A stretch of DNA of 64,000 nucleotides, taken from UBA7446 sp038143535 (lineage in GTDB: Bacteria > Bacteroidota > Bacteroidia > Flavobacteriales > Flavobacteriaceae). Below, piece after piece: positions 9,921 to 19,013 of the stretch. A program made the translations under genes and the position numbers. The stretch lies in NCBI GenBank assembly GCA_038143535.1, contig JAYQMD010000001.1, forward strand, positions 310,001 to 374,000. Reading direction: 5' to 3'. The notes beneath the pieces were generated by a model. The model saw only the letters and a list, made by a program, of their open reading frames with translations. It did no database searches and was not told the origin of the DNA. Within the stretch, counting starts at the first letter, position 1; each line of letters begins with the position of its first letter.

Positions 9921-10455
9921 AAGTACAACCGCCCTATTGCTACTAACCCTTTCCTTTGGCCTAAGCGCTCAAGTCAACTGGTACACCTTTGAGGAGGCTT
10001 TTGAAGCACAAAAAGTAGACCCAAAACCCATTATGGTGGATGCCTACACCGTTTGGTGCGGCCCTTGCAAGTTATTGGACAAAAACACCTTTGGCAATAA
10101 AGACGTTAGCGCCTACCTAAACGCCAACTTTTACCCTGTAAAATTTAATGCCGAAGGCAATGAAGTGGTGCGTTTTCAAGGCAAAGCCTATGACAATCCA
10201 AGTTATGACCCCCAGCGTGCCAAGACCCGTAATAGCGCGCACAGCCTCACGCGATACTTAGGCGTATCCGGTTATCCAACGCTCATATTTTTTGATGATA
10301 TGGGAAATTATATCACTCCAGTAGTTGGGTATTTAAATCCATCTCAAATAGAAATTTACTTAAAATTAGTCCATCTCAAAGATTATGAGTTTATTAATTC
10401 TCAGGAAGACTTTACGGCTTATATAAAAAATTTCAAGGGTCGGTTTAAAGGGTAA
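9907..10455 (+). CDS. Exported thioredoxin-fold protein
   Basis: The protein has 182 residues with a signal peptide (hydrophobic residues 8-20, cleavage likely after LSAQ). The redox motif WCGPC lies at residues 50-54 within YTVWCGPCKLLDKNTFG, and a cis-proline segment GVSGYPTLIFFDD follows. This pattern is typical of periplasmic DUF255/thioredoxin_7-like proteins that reduce or isomerise disulfides. The start overlaps the end of the POT gene, so co-transcription is likely. The partner protein is unknown. Confidence 0.85.
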   Translation: MELIKSTTALLLLTLSFGLSAQVNWYTFEEAFEAQKVDPKPIMVDAYTVWCGPCKLLDKNTFGNKDVSAYLNANFYPVKFNAEGNEVVRFQGKAYDNPSYDPQRAKTRNSAHSLTRYLGVSGYPTLIFFDDMGNYITPVVGYLNPSQIEIYLKLVHLKDYEFINSQEDFTAYIKNFKGRFKG

Positions 10456-10533
10456 CTACCGCTCTAGCAGTGCTGTCAAACCTTGTGTATCTGTTAAGAA
10501 GCTAGCTTTCCACCCCCCCACAAATGATGGGTA

Positions 10534-10558
10534 ATTGCTCCCATCAGCAATAGTTTAT
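10534..10558 (+). terminator. Weak terminator-like hairpin
   Basis: ATTGCT / AGCAAT arms with a 6-nt loop lie at 10534-10551, followed by a T-rich tract. It sits between convergent genes and may end the thioredoxin transcript. Confidence 0.35.
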
Positions 10559-11016
10559 TTTTTAAGCAATCTTCTGGTTTGTGCGTAGGCTTTTTCCCAA
10601 TACGTATTATCGAGTGTTGAAATGATAACTCCTCGTGAAGAGGAGGCGTGAATGAATTGGGGAATCCCACGTTTTGTGCCTACCACAATACCAGCATGGG
10701 TAAGCTTGCGTTTTCTGGAGGTCCTAAAAAATATAAGATCCCCTTTTTTGGCTCGGTCAACAGAAATGCGCTTGCCCTTTTTACGCAAGGCATCAACAGT
10801 TCTGGGGATGCTTACGCCCTGTTGGCTGTAGGCATTGTAAATAAGTCCTGAGCAATCAATCCCACTTTTGGTATTCCCACCCAAAGCATAAGGAGTGCCT
10901 AAATATCCTTTGGCGTAGTAAACAACCCCGTCTCTGGGTTTCATTTTACTGCCTTTCTTTAGGCTTCCACATGAAGCCACACTCAACGCCAACAGCAAGA
11001 CAAGTAGCTTACGCAT
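10555..11016 (-). CDS. NlpC/P60 (C40) peptidoglycan peptidase, lipoprotein
   Basis: The protein has 153 residues with a lipoprotein signal ending SVASC (Cys16). The NlpC/P60 domain carries the catalytic triad: Cys55 in GIDCSGLIY, His107 in LTHAGIV and a third polar residue at His123 in FIHASS. It probably cuts stem peptides in murein at the outer-membrane face of the periplasm. Its ATG overlaps the end of lpxB by 8 nt, so it is the last gene of the surE-lpxB operon. Confidence 0.93.
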   Translation of the reverse strand: MRKLLVLLLALSVASCGSLKKGSKMKPRDGVVYYAKGYLGTPYALGGNTKSGIDCSGLIYNAYSQQGVSIPRTVDALRKKGKRISVDRAKKGDLIFFRTSRKRKLTHAGIVVGTKRGIPQFIHASSSRGVIISTLDNTYWEKAYAQTRRLLKK

Positions 11017-12115
11017 GTGTTCGTTGTGAAATTAGTCTGGCTGTTTGATCACTCGCGCCACTTCCGCCAAGTTTTGTTTTAAGCACCTTGTAGGCCTCAC
11101 GCTGGGCTGTTCGTGCGGGTCCATTCAAAATTTTGGATAGGTCTATTGACAACTGCTTTGCGTTGCAATTGCGCTGCAAGCGTTCGGGTACAGCCATCTG
11201 GTCCAAAATTAAATTGACAAGTGAGATGTAAGGTAGTTTTACGACTTGTTTTCCAATGGCATAGCTCAAAGCACTGGTTTTGTAGCACACGATTTGTGGT
11301 ATCTCAAATAATGCCGTTTCTAAGGTGGCTGTTCCGCTGGTAACTAAAGCGGCGTGGGCATGCGACAATAGTTTGTAAGTGTCATTTTTGACAATGTGCA
11401 GCCCTAGGTTTTCGAAGAGCACTTCGTCTAGGTGCAGTGCTGCTCCTATAACAAAACAATAATCTGGAAAGTCTTTAGCTGTATTTGACATAATACGCAC
11501 CATTTTACTTACTTCTTGCGCTCTGCTTCCAGGAAGTAAAGCCACTATGGGCTTGTTTTTTGGGAGTTTGTGTGTTGCCCTGAAGGCCTCGGCACTTCCT
11601 GCGTCAAATTGCGCAATTTCGTCCAACAATGGATGCCCCACAAAATCAACAGCTAGTTGGTACTTGTCTTCAAAAAAGGTCTTTTCAAAAGGAAGGATGA
11701 CATACAGATAGTCAATTACCTTTTTCATAAGCGTTACCCTGTTTTCTTTCCATGCCCAAACTTGTGGGCTGATGTAATAGTGCACAGGTATTTTTTGAGC
11801 CTTTGCCCATTTAGCAATGCGGAGGTTAAACCCAGGATAGTCGATAAGAATAATAGCATTGGGTTGAAATACCAAAATATCTTCTTTACAAAAGCATATA
11901 TTTTTGAAAATGGTTCGGATGTTTTTGGCTACTTCCCAAAAACCCATAAAAGCCAAGTCCCGGTAATGCTTGACGATAGTTGCCCCTTGGGCTTTCATAC
12001 GATCGCCTCCCCAAGCACGAATGCTTGTATTGGCATTTTCTTGCTTAAGCGATTTTATTAGGTTGGCAGCATGTAAATCACCAGATGCTTCCCCGGCAAT
12101 GATGTAGTACTTCAT
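11009..12115 (-). CDS. lpxB: Lipid-A-disaccharide synthase
   Basis: This glycosyltransferase of about 368 residues condenses UDP-diacylglucosamine and lipid X during lipid A synthesis. Family features include MKYYIIAGEASGDLHAANLI at the start, DYPGFNLRIAKWAK, YYISPQVWAWKENR and LPGSRAQEV, plus the C-terminal SGTATLETALFEIPQIVCYK segment. The ATG at 12115 is chosen because the longer reading (to 12241) overlaps a neighbouring gene with which this ATG forms an ATGA overlap. It is membrane-associated on the cytoplasmic face. Confidence 0.96.
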   Translation of the reverse strand: MKYYIIAGEASGDLHAANLIKSLKQENANTSIRAWGGDRMKAQGATIVKHYRDLAFMGFWEVAKNIRTIFKNICFCKEDILVFQPNAIILIDYPGFNLRIAKWAKAQKIPVHYYISPQVWAWKENRVTLMKKVIDYLYVILPFEKTFFEDKYQLAVDFVGHPLLDEIAQFDAGSAEAFRATHKLPKNKPIVALLPGSRAQEVSKMVRIMSNTAKDFPDYCFVIGAALHLDEVLFENLGLHIVKNDTYKLLSHAHAALVTSGTATLETALFEIPQIVCYKTSALSYAIGKQVVKLPYISLVNLILDQMAVPERLQRNCNAKQLSIDLSKILNGPARTAQREAYKVLKTKLGGSGASDQTARLISQRTHA

Positions 12116-12378
12116 CCAAAAAGCTTTAGTCCAAAGGTAAACAATGCCCACAAGATGGAGCCAGCAAGAACTCCGTAGGCAAAGGTCTCTTCGTTTTTTC
12201 GAAGCGATCCAAAAAATAATAGCAGATTGGGGAGCGCACAAAGTGTTGCGATACCCGCAAATTTATCTACTTCCGTAAGTTCAAAATCTAAATTGAGCAC
12301 TGCAATACCAAGAAAAAACAAAGGGAACCCTAACCCTAGCAGTAGCCCCCAACGCAGTTTTTTTGTCAAAAATCCCAT
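12112..12378 (-). CDS. Small membrane protein of unknown function
   Basis: The protein has 88 residues with three likely membrane helices: about residues 9-27, 41-57 and 68-86. It is wedged between surE (13-nt overlap) and lpxB (ATGA overlap), so it is a real translated member of this operon. Proteins of this size and placement are found in other Flavobacteria, but I know of no assigned function. A link to lipid A assembly is only suggested by position. Confidence 0.8.
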   Translation of the reverse strand: MGFLTKKLRWGLLLGLGFPLFFLGIAVLNLDFELTEVDKFAGIATLCALPNLLLFFGSLRKNEETFAYGVLAGSILWALFTFGLKLFG

Positions 12379-13133
12379 GTATTTAATTTCTGTATGCTGT
12401 GATGTGCTGTCATGTCAAAGTGGACCGGCACAACGCTTACATAGCCGTTTTCGAGTGCCCACTCGTCGGTGTCTTCACCCTTGTCTTCGTTGATAAACTT
12501 GCCTGTAAGCCAGTAATATTCTTTTCCAGTTGGGTCTGCTCTTTTGTCAAATTCTTCAACCCAATATGCCATAGCTTGTCTGCATATGCGTATTCCTTTG
12601 ATGTCCTTTTCTTTTAATTTAGGCAGATTAACATTTAGCACCACGCCCTCTGGAATTCCGTTTGTAAGGGCAGACAGGGCAATGCGTTTTACAAAGGTTT
12701 TTATTTCCTCAAAATCAGCATCCCAAGTATAATCTAAAAGTGAAAATCCAATTGCAGGAATGCCTTCAATCCCCGCTTCAACAGCGGCGCTCATGGTGCC
12801 CGAATAGATAACATTAATGGACGAATTGGAGCCGTGATTGATGCCAGAAACACAGAGGTCTGGCTTGCGTTTTAGAATTTCGTGCACGCCCATTTTGACG
12901 CAGTCAGCGGGTGTACCCGAGCAAGCGTATTCTGTTTGCGGTCCATCGTCTATGATAACCTTACTGCATCGCAGCGTGTTGTTTATGGTAATGGCATGAC
13001 CCATGCCAGATTGTGGACTGTCGGGAGCCACCACCACCACATCACCAATGCTGTTCATCACCTGAATCAGATTTCGTAGTCCTGGAGCACTAATTCCGTC
13101 GTCGTTCGTTACAAGAATTAAAGGCTTTTTCAT
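12366..13133 (-). CDS. surE: 5'/3'-nucleotidase SurE
   Basis: This 255-residue metal-dependent phosphatase acts on nucleoside monophosphates. The metal-binding NDDG motif is in PLILVTNDDGISAPGL, and SGINHGSNSSINVIYSGTMSAA is the conserved active-site region. It is first in a four-gene minus-strand operon (surE, small membrane protein, lpxB, NlpC/P60). A divergent gene for a tail-specific protease begins 128 nt away. Confidence 0.96.
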   Translation of the reverse strand: MKKPLILVTNDDGISAPGLRNLIQVMNSIGDVVVVAPDSPQSGMGHAITINNTLRCSKVIIDDGPQTEYACSGTPADCVKMGVHEILKRKPDLCVSGINHGSNSSINVIYSGTMSAAVEAGIEGIPAIGFSLLDYTWDADFEEIKTFVKRIALSALTNGIPEGVVLNVNLPKLKEKDIKGIRICRQAMAYWVEEFDKRADPTGKEYYWLTGKFINEDKGEDTDEWALENGYVSVVPVHFDMTAHHSIQKLNTWDF

Positions 13134-13260
13134 ACATTAGTTTTGAATGTTAAAAATACGCAATGGCAGCTTCATATTTACTTTTTTTGGCACGCTTATG
13201 GAATAGTTGCTAAAAAGTTACAAAAAAGCTGTATTTTTAAGCTTGCTACCTAAGAGAAAT

Positions 13261-15402
13261 ATGAAAAAAAAGTTATTTATCCCCCTGTTTTTTGTTGTCC
13301 TGATTCTTGCAGCGTGGACACGCCTCCATGTTCCATCAACGCACGAATTTTCTGAAGACACTTCAAAAGACAAACTCCTTATGGAGCTTATTGCATATTT
13401 TATGCAACGCGGACACTTTGACCCTAAGGACATAAGCGATGACTTTTCAGAAGACTTGCATGAAACCTTTCTGGAAATGCTGGACGGTCAAAAACGTTAT
13501 TTTCTAAAAAAAGATATCGCTCAATTTGATCGATACAAATATGCATTGGACGACGAGTTTAAAGCCTTACAAACCAGTTTTTTCGATTTGGTTTATACAC
13601 GTTATTTGGAGCGCAGAAATGAAACCAAGTCATTCTATCTAGAAATTTTAGTGAAACCGTTTGATTTTAATAAGAAGGAGGAGATAAATGTGGATTATGA
13701 AAATCAGCAATACCCAAGTACTTTGCGTTCAAAAGTAGAAAAGTGGCGCAAGCAGCTCAAACTCTCCACCCTTAATATTTTGCACAGCAAATTAGAAGAG
13801 GAAGAAAAACTGGCGTCAAAAGATGAAAGCTATGTGCCCAAGACTTTTGAGGTTTTGGAAAAAGAAGCACGGGAGATTACCAAAGAAAACATGGAAAACT
13901 ATTTTTCTTTGATGGAAGACGTACGTGAAGAGGATTGGTTTGGAAGCTATCTAAACGCTTTTGTAACCCAGTTTGACCCACACTCGGTTTATTTCGCTCC
14001 AGTAGACAAAGACCGCTTTGATGCATCTATGTCTGGAAAGTATGAAGGTATTGGCGCGCGACTTACCAAGCGAAATCAAGCCATTAAGATTGTTGATGTG
14101 ATTTCAGGAGGACCCATTTGGCGCGACCAATCCATTGAAGTTGGTGACCAAATCATGATGGTACGTCAAGAAGAGGGCGACCCTGTTGATGTGCAATCCA
14201 TGCGTTTAGATGATGCCATCAAACTTATCAAGGGGCCGGCAGGCACCACGGTTTACCTAACCTTAAAACGAGTTGACGGTACCATTGAGGAGGTGGCCAT
14301 AAAACGCGATACAGTAGAATTGGAAGAATCTTATTTGAAGTCATCGCTTATCCAAAAAGGAGGGAGAACCTTCGGACTAATACACCTGCCTAAATTCTAT
14401 GTTGATTTTAAGGATTATAAAGAACGCAATGCCGCCAAAGACATGGAACAAGAAATTATCCGTTTCAAGCAAAAAGGGGTTCAAGGCTTGGTTATTGATT
14501 TGCGAAATAATGGCGGTGGTTCGCTACAAACGGTAGTGGATATGGCCGGTTTTTTTATTGACGAAGGGCCTGTTGTGCAGGTTAAGACAAGTGATGCGGG
14601 GAGTAAGGTTTTAAAAGACCGAGATGGTAAAACACTTTGGGATGGTCCACTTGTAATTATGGTCAATGAACTTTCGGCTTCGGCTTCTGAAATCCTAGCA
14701 GCAGCTATGCAAGACTACGAAAGAGCTGTTGTTTTGGGTAGCAAGCAAACGTTTGGCAAGGGAACCGTCCAGAATATTATTGAACTCAACCGTTTTGTTT
14801 CCAAGAGTACGTATGGCGATTTGGGTGCGTTGAAATTTACCACTGAAAAATTCTATCGTATTACGGGCAAATCCACCCAGCTTGAAGGAGTCTGCAGCGA
14901 TGTGGTGGCACCAGATCAATATGCGTATGTTGATATTGGAGAAAAAGACGAAGAAAATCCCTTAGTATGGGATCAGATTACTTCGGTATCTTTTAACAAA
15001 TGGAATGGCTATCAAAACTATCAACAGGTTATTGAAGATAGCGCCGCTCGTGTGGCTCGTGATACGCTGTTTCAGCTTATCGATAAAAATGCCAAATGGG
15101 TGCGTCAGCAACAAGACAAAAACGAATTTTCATTGAACTACAAACTCTTTTCGAATGAAATAGCTAAAGACGAATCATTTGCAGATCAATTTGAAATACT
15201 GAACGAGTACATCAATTCACTGACATTTAAATCGCTTCCGTATGAGTTGGCAAAAATGAAGTCGGACACGTTGCTTGCCGAAAAGCGCAAGCGTTGGCAA
15301 AAGTCCTTGAACAAGGATATGTATGTTAACGAGGCTGTTTCGATTTTAGAAGCATTGGATTTGAGCTTTATTGGCAGAAAACCGCTTGCCCTGCAGCGCT
15401 AA
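13261..15402 (+). CDS. prc: Tail-specific (C-terminal processing) protease, S41A family
   Basis: The protein has 713 residues. An N-terminal hydrophobic segment in MKKKLFIPLFFVVLILAAW anchors or exports it. A central PDZ domain (about residues 230-330, GKYEGIGARL onward) precedes the S41 catalytic core. GLVIDLRNNGGGSLQTVVDMAGFFI, the serine in NELSASASEILAAAMQDYERAVVLG and the lysine in KQTFGKGTVQ form the Ser-Lys dyad. The C-terminal DUF3340-like extension is present. The ATG at 13261 is preferred to an upstream TTG because it begins the signal segment. It would process periplasmic protein C-termini. Confidence 0.93.
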   Translation: MKKKLFIPLFFVVLILAAWTRLHVPSTHEFSEDTSKDKLLMELIAYFMQRGHFDPKDISDDFSEDLHETFLEMLDGQKRYFLKKDIAQFDRYKYALDDEFKALQTSFFDLVYTRYLERRNETKSFYLEILVKPFDFNKKEEINVDYENQQYPSTLRSKVEKWRKQLKLSTLNILHSKLEEEEKLASKDESYVPKTFEVLEKEAREITKENMENYFSLMEDVREEDWFGSYLNAFVTQFDPHSVYFAPVDKDRFDASMSGKYEGIGARLTKRNQAIKIVDVISGGPIWRDQSIEVGDQIMMVRQEEGDPVDVQSMRLDDAIKLIKGPAGTTVYLTLKRVDGTIEEVAIKRDTVELEESYLKSSLIQKGGRTFGLIHLPKFYVDFKDYKERNAAKDMEQEIIRFKQKGVQGLVIDLRNNGGGSLQTVVDMAGFFIDEGPVVQVKTSDAGSKVLKDRDGKTLWDGPLVIMVNELSASASEILAAAMQDYERAVVLGSKQTFGKGTVQNIIELNRFVSKSTYGDLGALKFTTEKFYRITGKSTQLEGVCSDVVAPDQYAYVDIGEKDEENPLVWDQITSVSFNKWNGYQNYQQVIEDSAARVARDTLFQLIDKNAKWVRQQQDKNEFSLNYKLFSNEIAKDESFADQFEILNEYINSLTFKSLPYELAKMKSDTLLAEKRKRWQKSLNKDMYVNEAVSILEALDLSFIGRKPLALQR

Positions 15403-15416
15403 TTTATTAAACGCGT

Positions 15417-16658
15417 TTATTGTATTCTCTGGTAATACACACGTAAGTAAATTCCCATAAAAACACTGAAAGCCAACAGGCTCGATCCGCCGTAGCTCAT
15501 CAGCGGCAGTGGAATACCGATGGTTGGCACCAAGCCAACCACCATGCCTAGATTAATGGTTACGTGTGTGAGCAATATACAAGCAAATCCAAGGCAGAAT
15601 ACCCTGCTAAAAGTGGTTTTTTGTTTGTAGGCTGTTTTGACAATCTGCATCATAAGCATCAAAAAAAGAGCCAAAACCAAGGACGTGCCTAAAAAGCCCC
15701 ATTCTTCTCCCACAGTTGTGAAGATGTAATCGGTTTGTTGTTCTGGGACAAACCCTCCTTTTGTTTGTGTCCCTTGTAGGTAACCTTTGCCCAATCCACG
15801 GCCTGAACCAATTGCTATTTGAGACTGATTTATATTATAGCCTACGCCTCTAACATCAACTTCTTTTCCCAATAAAATATTAAAGCGATCTCTGTGTCGT
15901 TGTTCAAAAGCATTGTCAAAAATATAAGATACAGAAAGCGTAAAAGCAGCACCTATGATTCCTATTAATAGTATGGGTCTGAGCACTTTTTTTAACTTGC
16001 GCAAACGACTGTAGGCATAGGCGAACAACGATAAAATACCAATGGTCCATAGAGTAGGATTGACACCAATAAGCAACGTTAGTATAAATAGCCCAAACAG
16101 ACCTAGCATGACATAAAGAAAGTTGGCTGGAAGTCCTTCGGCATGAAGGACAAGGAAAAAGCTTAAAAGTACTATGGCTGTTCCGGGGTCGGGTTGGAGT
16201 ATTGTTAATGTGGCAGGAATGGCCATGATGATAAAGGCGCCTGTGTAATCTTTTACGTTTTCGATACGCGTATTAAAACCACCTAAGTGCTTGGCAAGTG
16301 CAAGTGCAACGGCAACTTTCGCAAACTCTGAAGGTTGTAGACTAAATCCGCTAATGGCATACCAAGACCTTGCGCCAGATACTTCAGTTCCAAACGCCCA
16401 TAGCCCCAACAAACTTACGATTGACACTATAAATAAGATACTGGCATACCGCTCAAAAAACTTGACATCAATGAATTGAAACAAGAAAATCAACACAAAA
16501 CCTATTCCCAAAGAAATAAGTTGTTTGTGCATAAATCCAGCAGCAATAGCGGTGTTTTTGGCATCGTAAACAGCAGAATATATATTGACCAAACCTATGC
16601 CCACCAACATCAAAAAGAGGGTTAAGGCGTACCAGTCAAATCGTAAAAGCTTATTCAT
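15417..16658 (-). CDS. rodA: Rod-shape peptidoglycan glycosyltransferase RodA
   Basis: This SEDS-family membrane protein has 413 residues and about ten helices. Conserved SEDS segments are visible: GARSWYAISGFSLQPSEFAKVA, LQPDPGTAIVLL, GSGRGLGKGYLQGTQTKGGFVPEQQTDYIFTTVGEEWGF and the late PLMSYGGSSLLA. It polymerises glycan strands with its partner PBP2, whose gene overlaps it by 8 nt. It is the last gene of the mre/mrd operon and converges on the protease gene. Confidence 0.97.
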   Translation of the reverse strand: MNKLLRFDWYALTLFLMLVGIGLVNIYSAVYDAKNTAIAAGFMHKQLISLGIGFVLIFLFQFIDVKFFERYASILFIVSIVSLLGLWAFGTEVSGARSWYAISGFSLQPSEFAKVAVALALAKHLGGFNTRIENVKDYTGAFIIMAIPATLTILQPDPGTAIVLLSFFLVLHAEGLPANFLYVMLGLFGLFILTLLIGVNPTLWTIGILSLFAYAYSRLRKLKKVLRPILLIGIIGAAFTLSVSYIFDNAFEQRHRDRFNILLGKEVDVRGVGYNINQSQIAIGSGRGLGKGYLQGTQTKGGFVPEQQTDYIFTTVGEEWGFLGTSLVLALFLMLMMQIVKTAYKQKTTFSRVFCLGFACILLTHVTINLGMVVGLVPTIGIPLPLMSYGGSSLLAFSVFMGIYLRVYYQRIQ

Positions 16659-18513
16659 TGATAGTAAAAGGTTTGTTACTTGTTACCTTGGCATATTCTT
16701 CTTCAAGACTTCCGTTGATCATACGGTTTTCCAGCCATCTTCGCTTGACTTCTCCGTTAATATATTTTTCAATTACCAAACTGGCAATGGGCGCAGCCCA
16801 ACGCGCACCCCAGTATCCGTTCTCAACGATAACGGCAAGAGCAATTTTAGGATCGTCCTTTGGCGCAAAAGCAATAAAAACAGAATGATCTGTAAGCTGA
16901 GTTCTGTCGCCATCAATTTTTGTAAAGTTTTCAATGGTACCCGTTTTGCCACAGACCTCAATTCCTCTTATGGCAGCCACTCGGGCAGTTCCTTTACTAA
17001 CCACATCGGCCATTCCCTCAATGACATTTATAAAATGTTCTTTTGAAATGCTAGTCACGCGTTTTGTTTTGTATTTTGGATCAATAAAATCACCTTGTAT
17101 GCCTTTCACAAAATGGGGTGTGTAGAAAAACCCTCTGTTTGCAATGGTTGCTGCAACGTTAGCCAATTGAATCGGTGTCATAAGTATTTCACCTTGTCCA
17201 ATGGCATTGGATACTATGGTAGACCCACGCCATCGCTGATTGGGATACCAAAGATTGTAGAAATTGGCATTTGGTACATAGCCTGGCTGGCCAACAGGAT
17301 GGTCATAGCCTAAATAATTCCCTAAACCAAAGCTGTTCAAGTGTTTGTGCCAGTTATTAATATTCTCTTCGATCTTGTTGTCTTTATCAATAATCCGACG
17401 GTAAACATTGGAGAAATAGGTGTTACAAGAGTTATAAATACCCCTGTTTAGATTGTTTTTTGTTCCAGGGGGGCACATACACGCCATAAATTGATTTCTG
17501 GCATAGTAATGTCCGCTGTAACAAGTGAATTTTGTTTTGGCATTCACCACACCTTCTTCCAGTGCCACAAGTGCATTTAGCACTTTAAATGGAGATCCAG
17601 GAGCGTATTGACCTTGAAGTGAGCGATCAAATAAATACCTGTTAAGGGTGTCTTGCTTTAGTGCTTCAAAAAGGGAAGACCGATCTCTACCTACAAGAGC
17701 ATTGGGATCAAAGGTTGGCGTACTCACACTCATCAGAATTTCACCTGTTTTGGGCTCAATGGCTAAAATACCGCCACGTTTATTTGTCAATAGGTTCGTG
17801 CCGTATTCCTGAAGGGCAATGTCAATAGATAGCGTTATGTCTTGCGCCGGTACTGGCAAAGTATCCAGCGTACCATCTTTATAGGGGCCAATAATTCTGT
17901 TAAACTTATCCCTTTGCAAATAGGAAACGCCCTTAGTCCCGCGCAGTACTTCTTCATAGGTTTTTTCAATACCTTGACGTCCTATGAGCTCTCCTTTAGC
18001 GTAGTAGGGGTTGTTCCGAATATCGAAATTATTAACTTCGCTTATATAGCCTAGGAGATTGGCTGCCACTTCTGTTTGGTAGTCTCTCACAGATTTCCGC
18101 TGTATGTACATGCCTGGAAATTTCCACAATTTTTCCTGTAAAATGGCATAATCTTGTTTTGAAATTTGATTTAACAGCACCGATGGCGCATGCAGTGAAT
18201 AGCGACGCACTTTGTTTATGCGTTCAACCAATTTTGATTTAGACAAACGCAGCGTCTTGCATAGATCCAAAGTGTCGAATGGCTCTAGGTTTTTTGGAAT
18301 CACCATCAAGTCATACATGGGCTGATTGGAAACCAATAGGGATCCGTTTCTGTCAAAAATATATCCTCGCTCAGGATATATATACTGCTTTAATACCGAG
18401 TTTTTTAAGGAAAGATCACCGTACTGGTCTGAGATTATTTGAAGAAAAAACAATCTAACAAAAAGCACAATGCCTACAATTACAATCGTTGCTCTAAAAA
18501 AGCGGATTCTCAT
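16651..18513 (-). CDS. mrdA: Penicillin-binding protein 2 (transpeptidase)
   Basis: This transpeptidase of about 620 residues has one N-terminal anchor (MRIRFFRATIVIVGIVLFVRLFFLQ). The PBP dimer domain comes next, and the penicillin-binding motifs follow: SxxK in APGSPFKVLNAL, SxN in YNSCNTYFSN and KTG in VCGKTGTIENF. The start at 18513 overlaps the mreD stop by one base (TGATG) and begins at the membrane anchor; a longer reading to 18552 is disfavoured. It crosslinks side-wall murein with RodA. Confidence 0.96.
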   Translation of the reverse strand: MRIRFFRATIVIVGIVLFVRLFFLQIISDQYGDLSLKNSVLKQYIYPERGYIFDRNGSLLVSNQPMYDLMVIPKNLEPFDTLDLCKTLRLSKSKLVERINKVRRYSLHAPSVLLNQISKQDYAILQEKLWKFPGMYIQRKSVRDYQTEVAANLLGYISEVNNFDIRNNPYYAKGELIGRQGIEKTYEEVLRGTKGVSYLQRDKFNRIIGPYKDGTLDTLPVPAQDITLSIDIALQEYGTNLLTNKRGGILAIEPKTGEILMSVSTPTFDPNALVGRDRSSLFEALKQDTLNRYLFDRSLQGQYAPGSPFKVLNALVALEEGVVNAKTKFTCYSGHYYARNQFMACMCPPGTKNNLNRGIYNSCNTYFSNVYRRIIDKDNKIEENINNWHKHLNSFGLGNYLGYDHPVGQPGYVPNANFYNLWYPNQRWRGSTIVSNAIGQGEILMTPIQLANVAATIANRGFFYTPHFVKGIQGDFIDPKYKTKRVTSISKEHFINVIEGMADVVSKGTARVAAIRGIEVCGKTGTIENFTKIDGDRTQLTDHSVFIAFAPKDDPKIALAVIVENGYWGARWAAPIASLVIEKYINGEVKRRWLENRMINGSLEEEYAKVTSNKPFTINE

Positions 18514-19013
18514 CACGTTGTTTTTTTGGTTAAAACAAGTAATAAAAAACAAGTCATCATGGTTAACATGCTGTTAGCACCCCATGCGCTTAACAACCAG
18601 CCAAGCTTAGACCAGCTTCCTGTCATGGCAACAAAAAGGAAAAAGTGATGAACCAATATAATCAGCAAGCTGTAGAAACAAAGACTTGCGAAAGATTCGT
18701 TCTCAGTCTTTAGGTCTCTCAATGATATGGTTTCCCGGTATGCAGCGCGCACAAGCAGTGGTCTTGTGAAGCAAGCAATTAAACTTGCTAAGGTGTGAAT
18801 GCCCCCTGACAAGAAGAGTAAGTCCACGATAAGCCCAACAAAAAATCCGATCAATAACACTACCCAGGCCTCCCATTGGTGAGGTATCAACACAAATAAG
18901 AGGACATAAATCAACGGCGAATAAGGTATGCCTAGCATGATAGGGTCAAACATGAAAACCTGCGCAAAGACAAGTGACAAAAACCAAACCAGTATGCTTA
19001 TTGGTTTATTCAT
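18513..19013 (-). CDS. mreD: Rod-shape-determining protein MreD
   Basis: The protein has 166 residues and is almost entirely hydrophobic with about five helices, the usual MreD size and profile. Segments such as PYSPLIYVLLFVLIPHQ and GFFVGLIVDLLFLSGGIHTLASL resemble the family. Primary sequence is weakly conserved, but its place between mreC (8-nt overlap) and mrdA makes the call secure. Confidence 0.9.
   Translation of the reverse strand: MNKPISILVWFLSLVFAQVFMFDPIMLGIPYSPLIYVLLFVLIPHQWEAWVVLLIGFFVGLIVDLLFLSGGIHTLASLIACFTRPLLVRAAYRETISLRDLKTENESFASLCFYSLLIILVHHFFLFVAMTGSWSKLGWLLSAWGANSMLTMMTCFLLLVLTKKTT

Noticed and set aside
15408..15419. TAAACGCGTTTA palindrome between prc and rodA as a terminator or operator
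   Set aside because: Without a loop or T tract it cannot act as an intrinsic terminator, and it overlaps the rodA stop codon.
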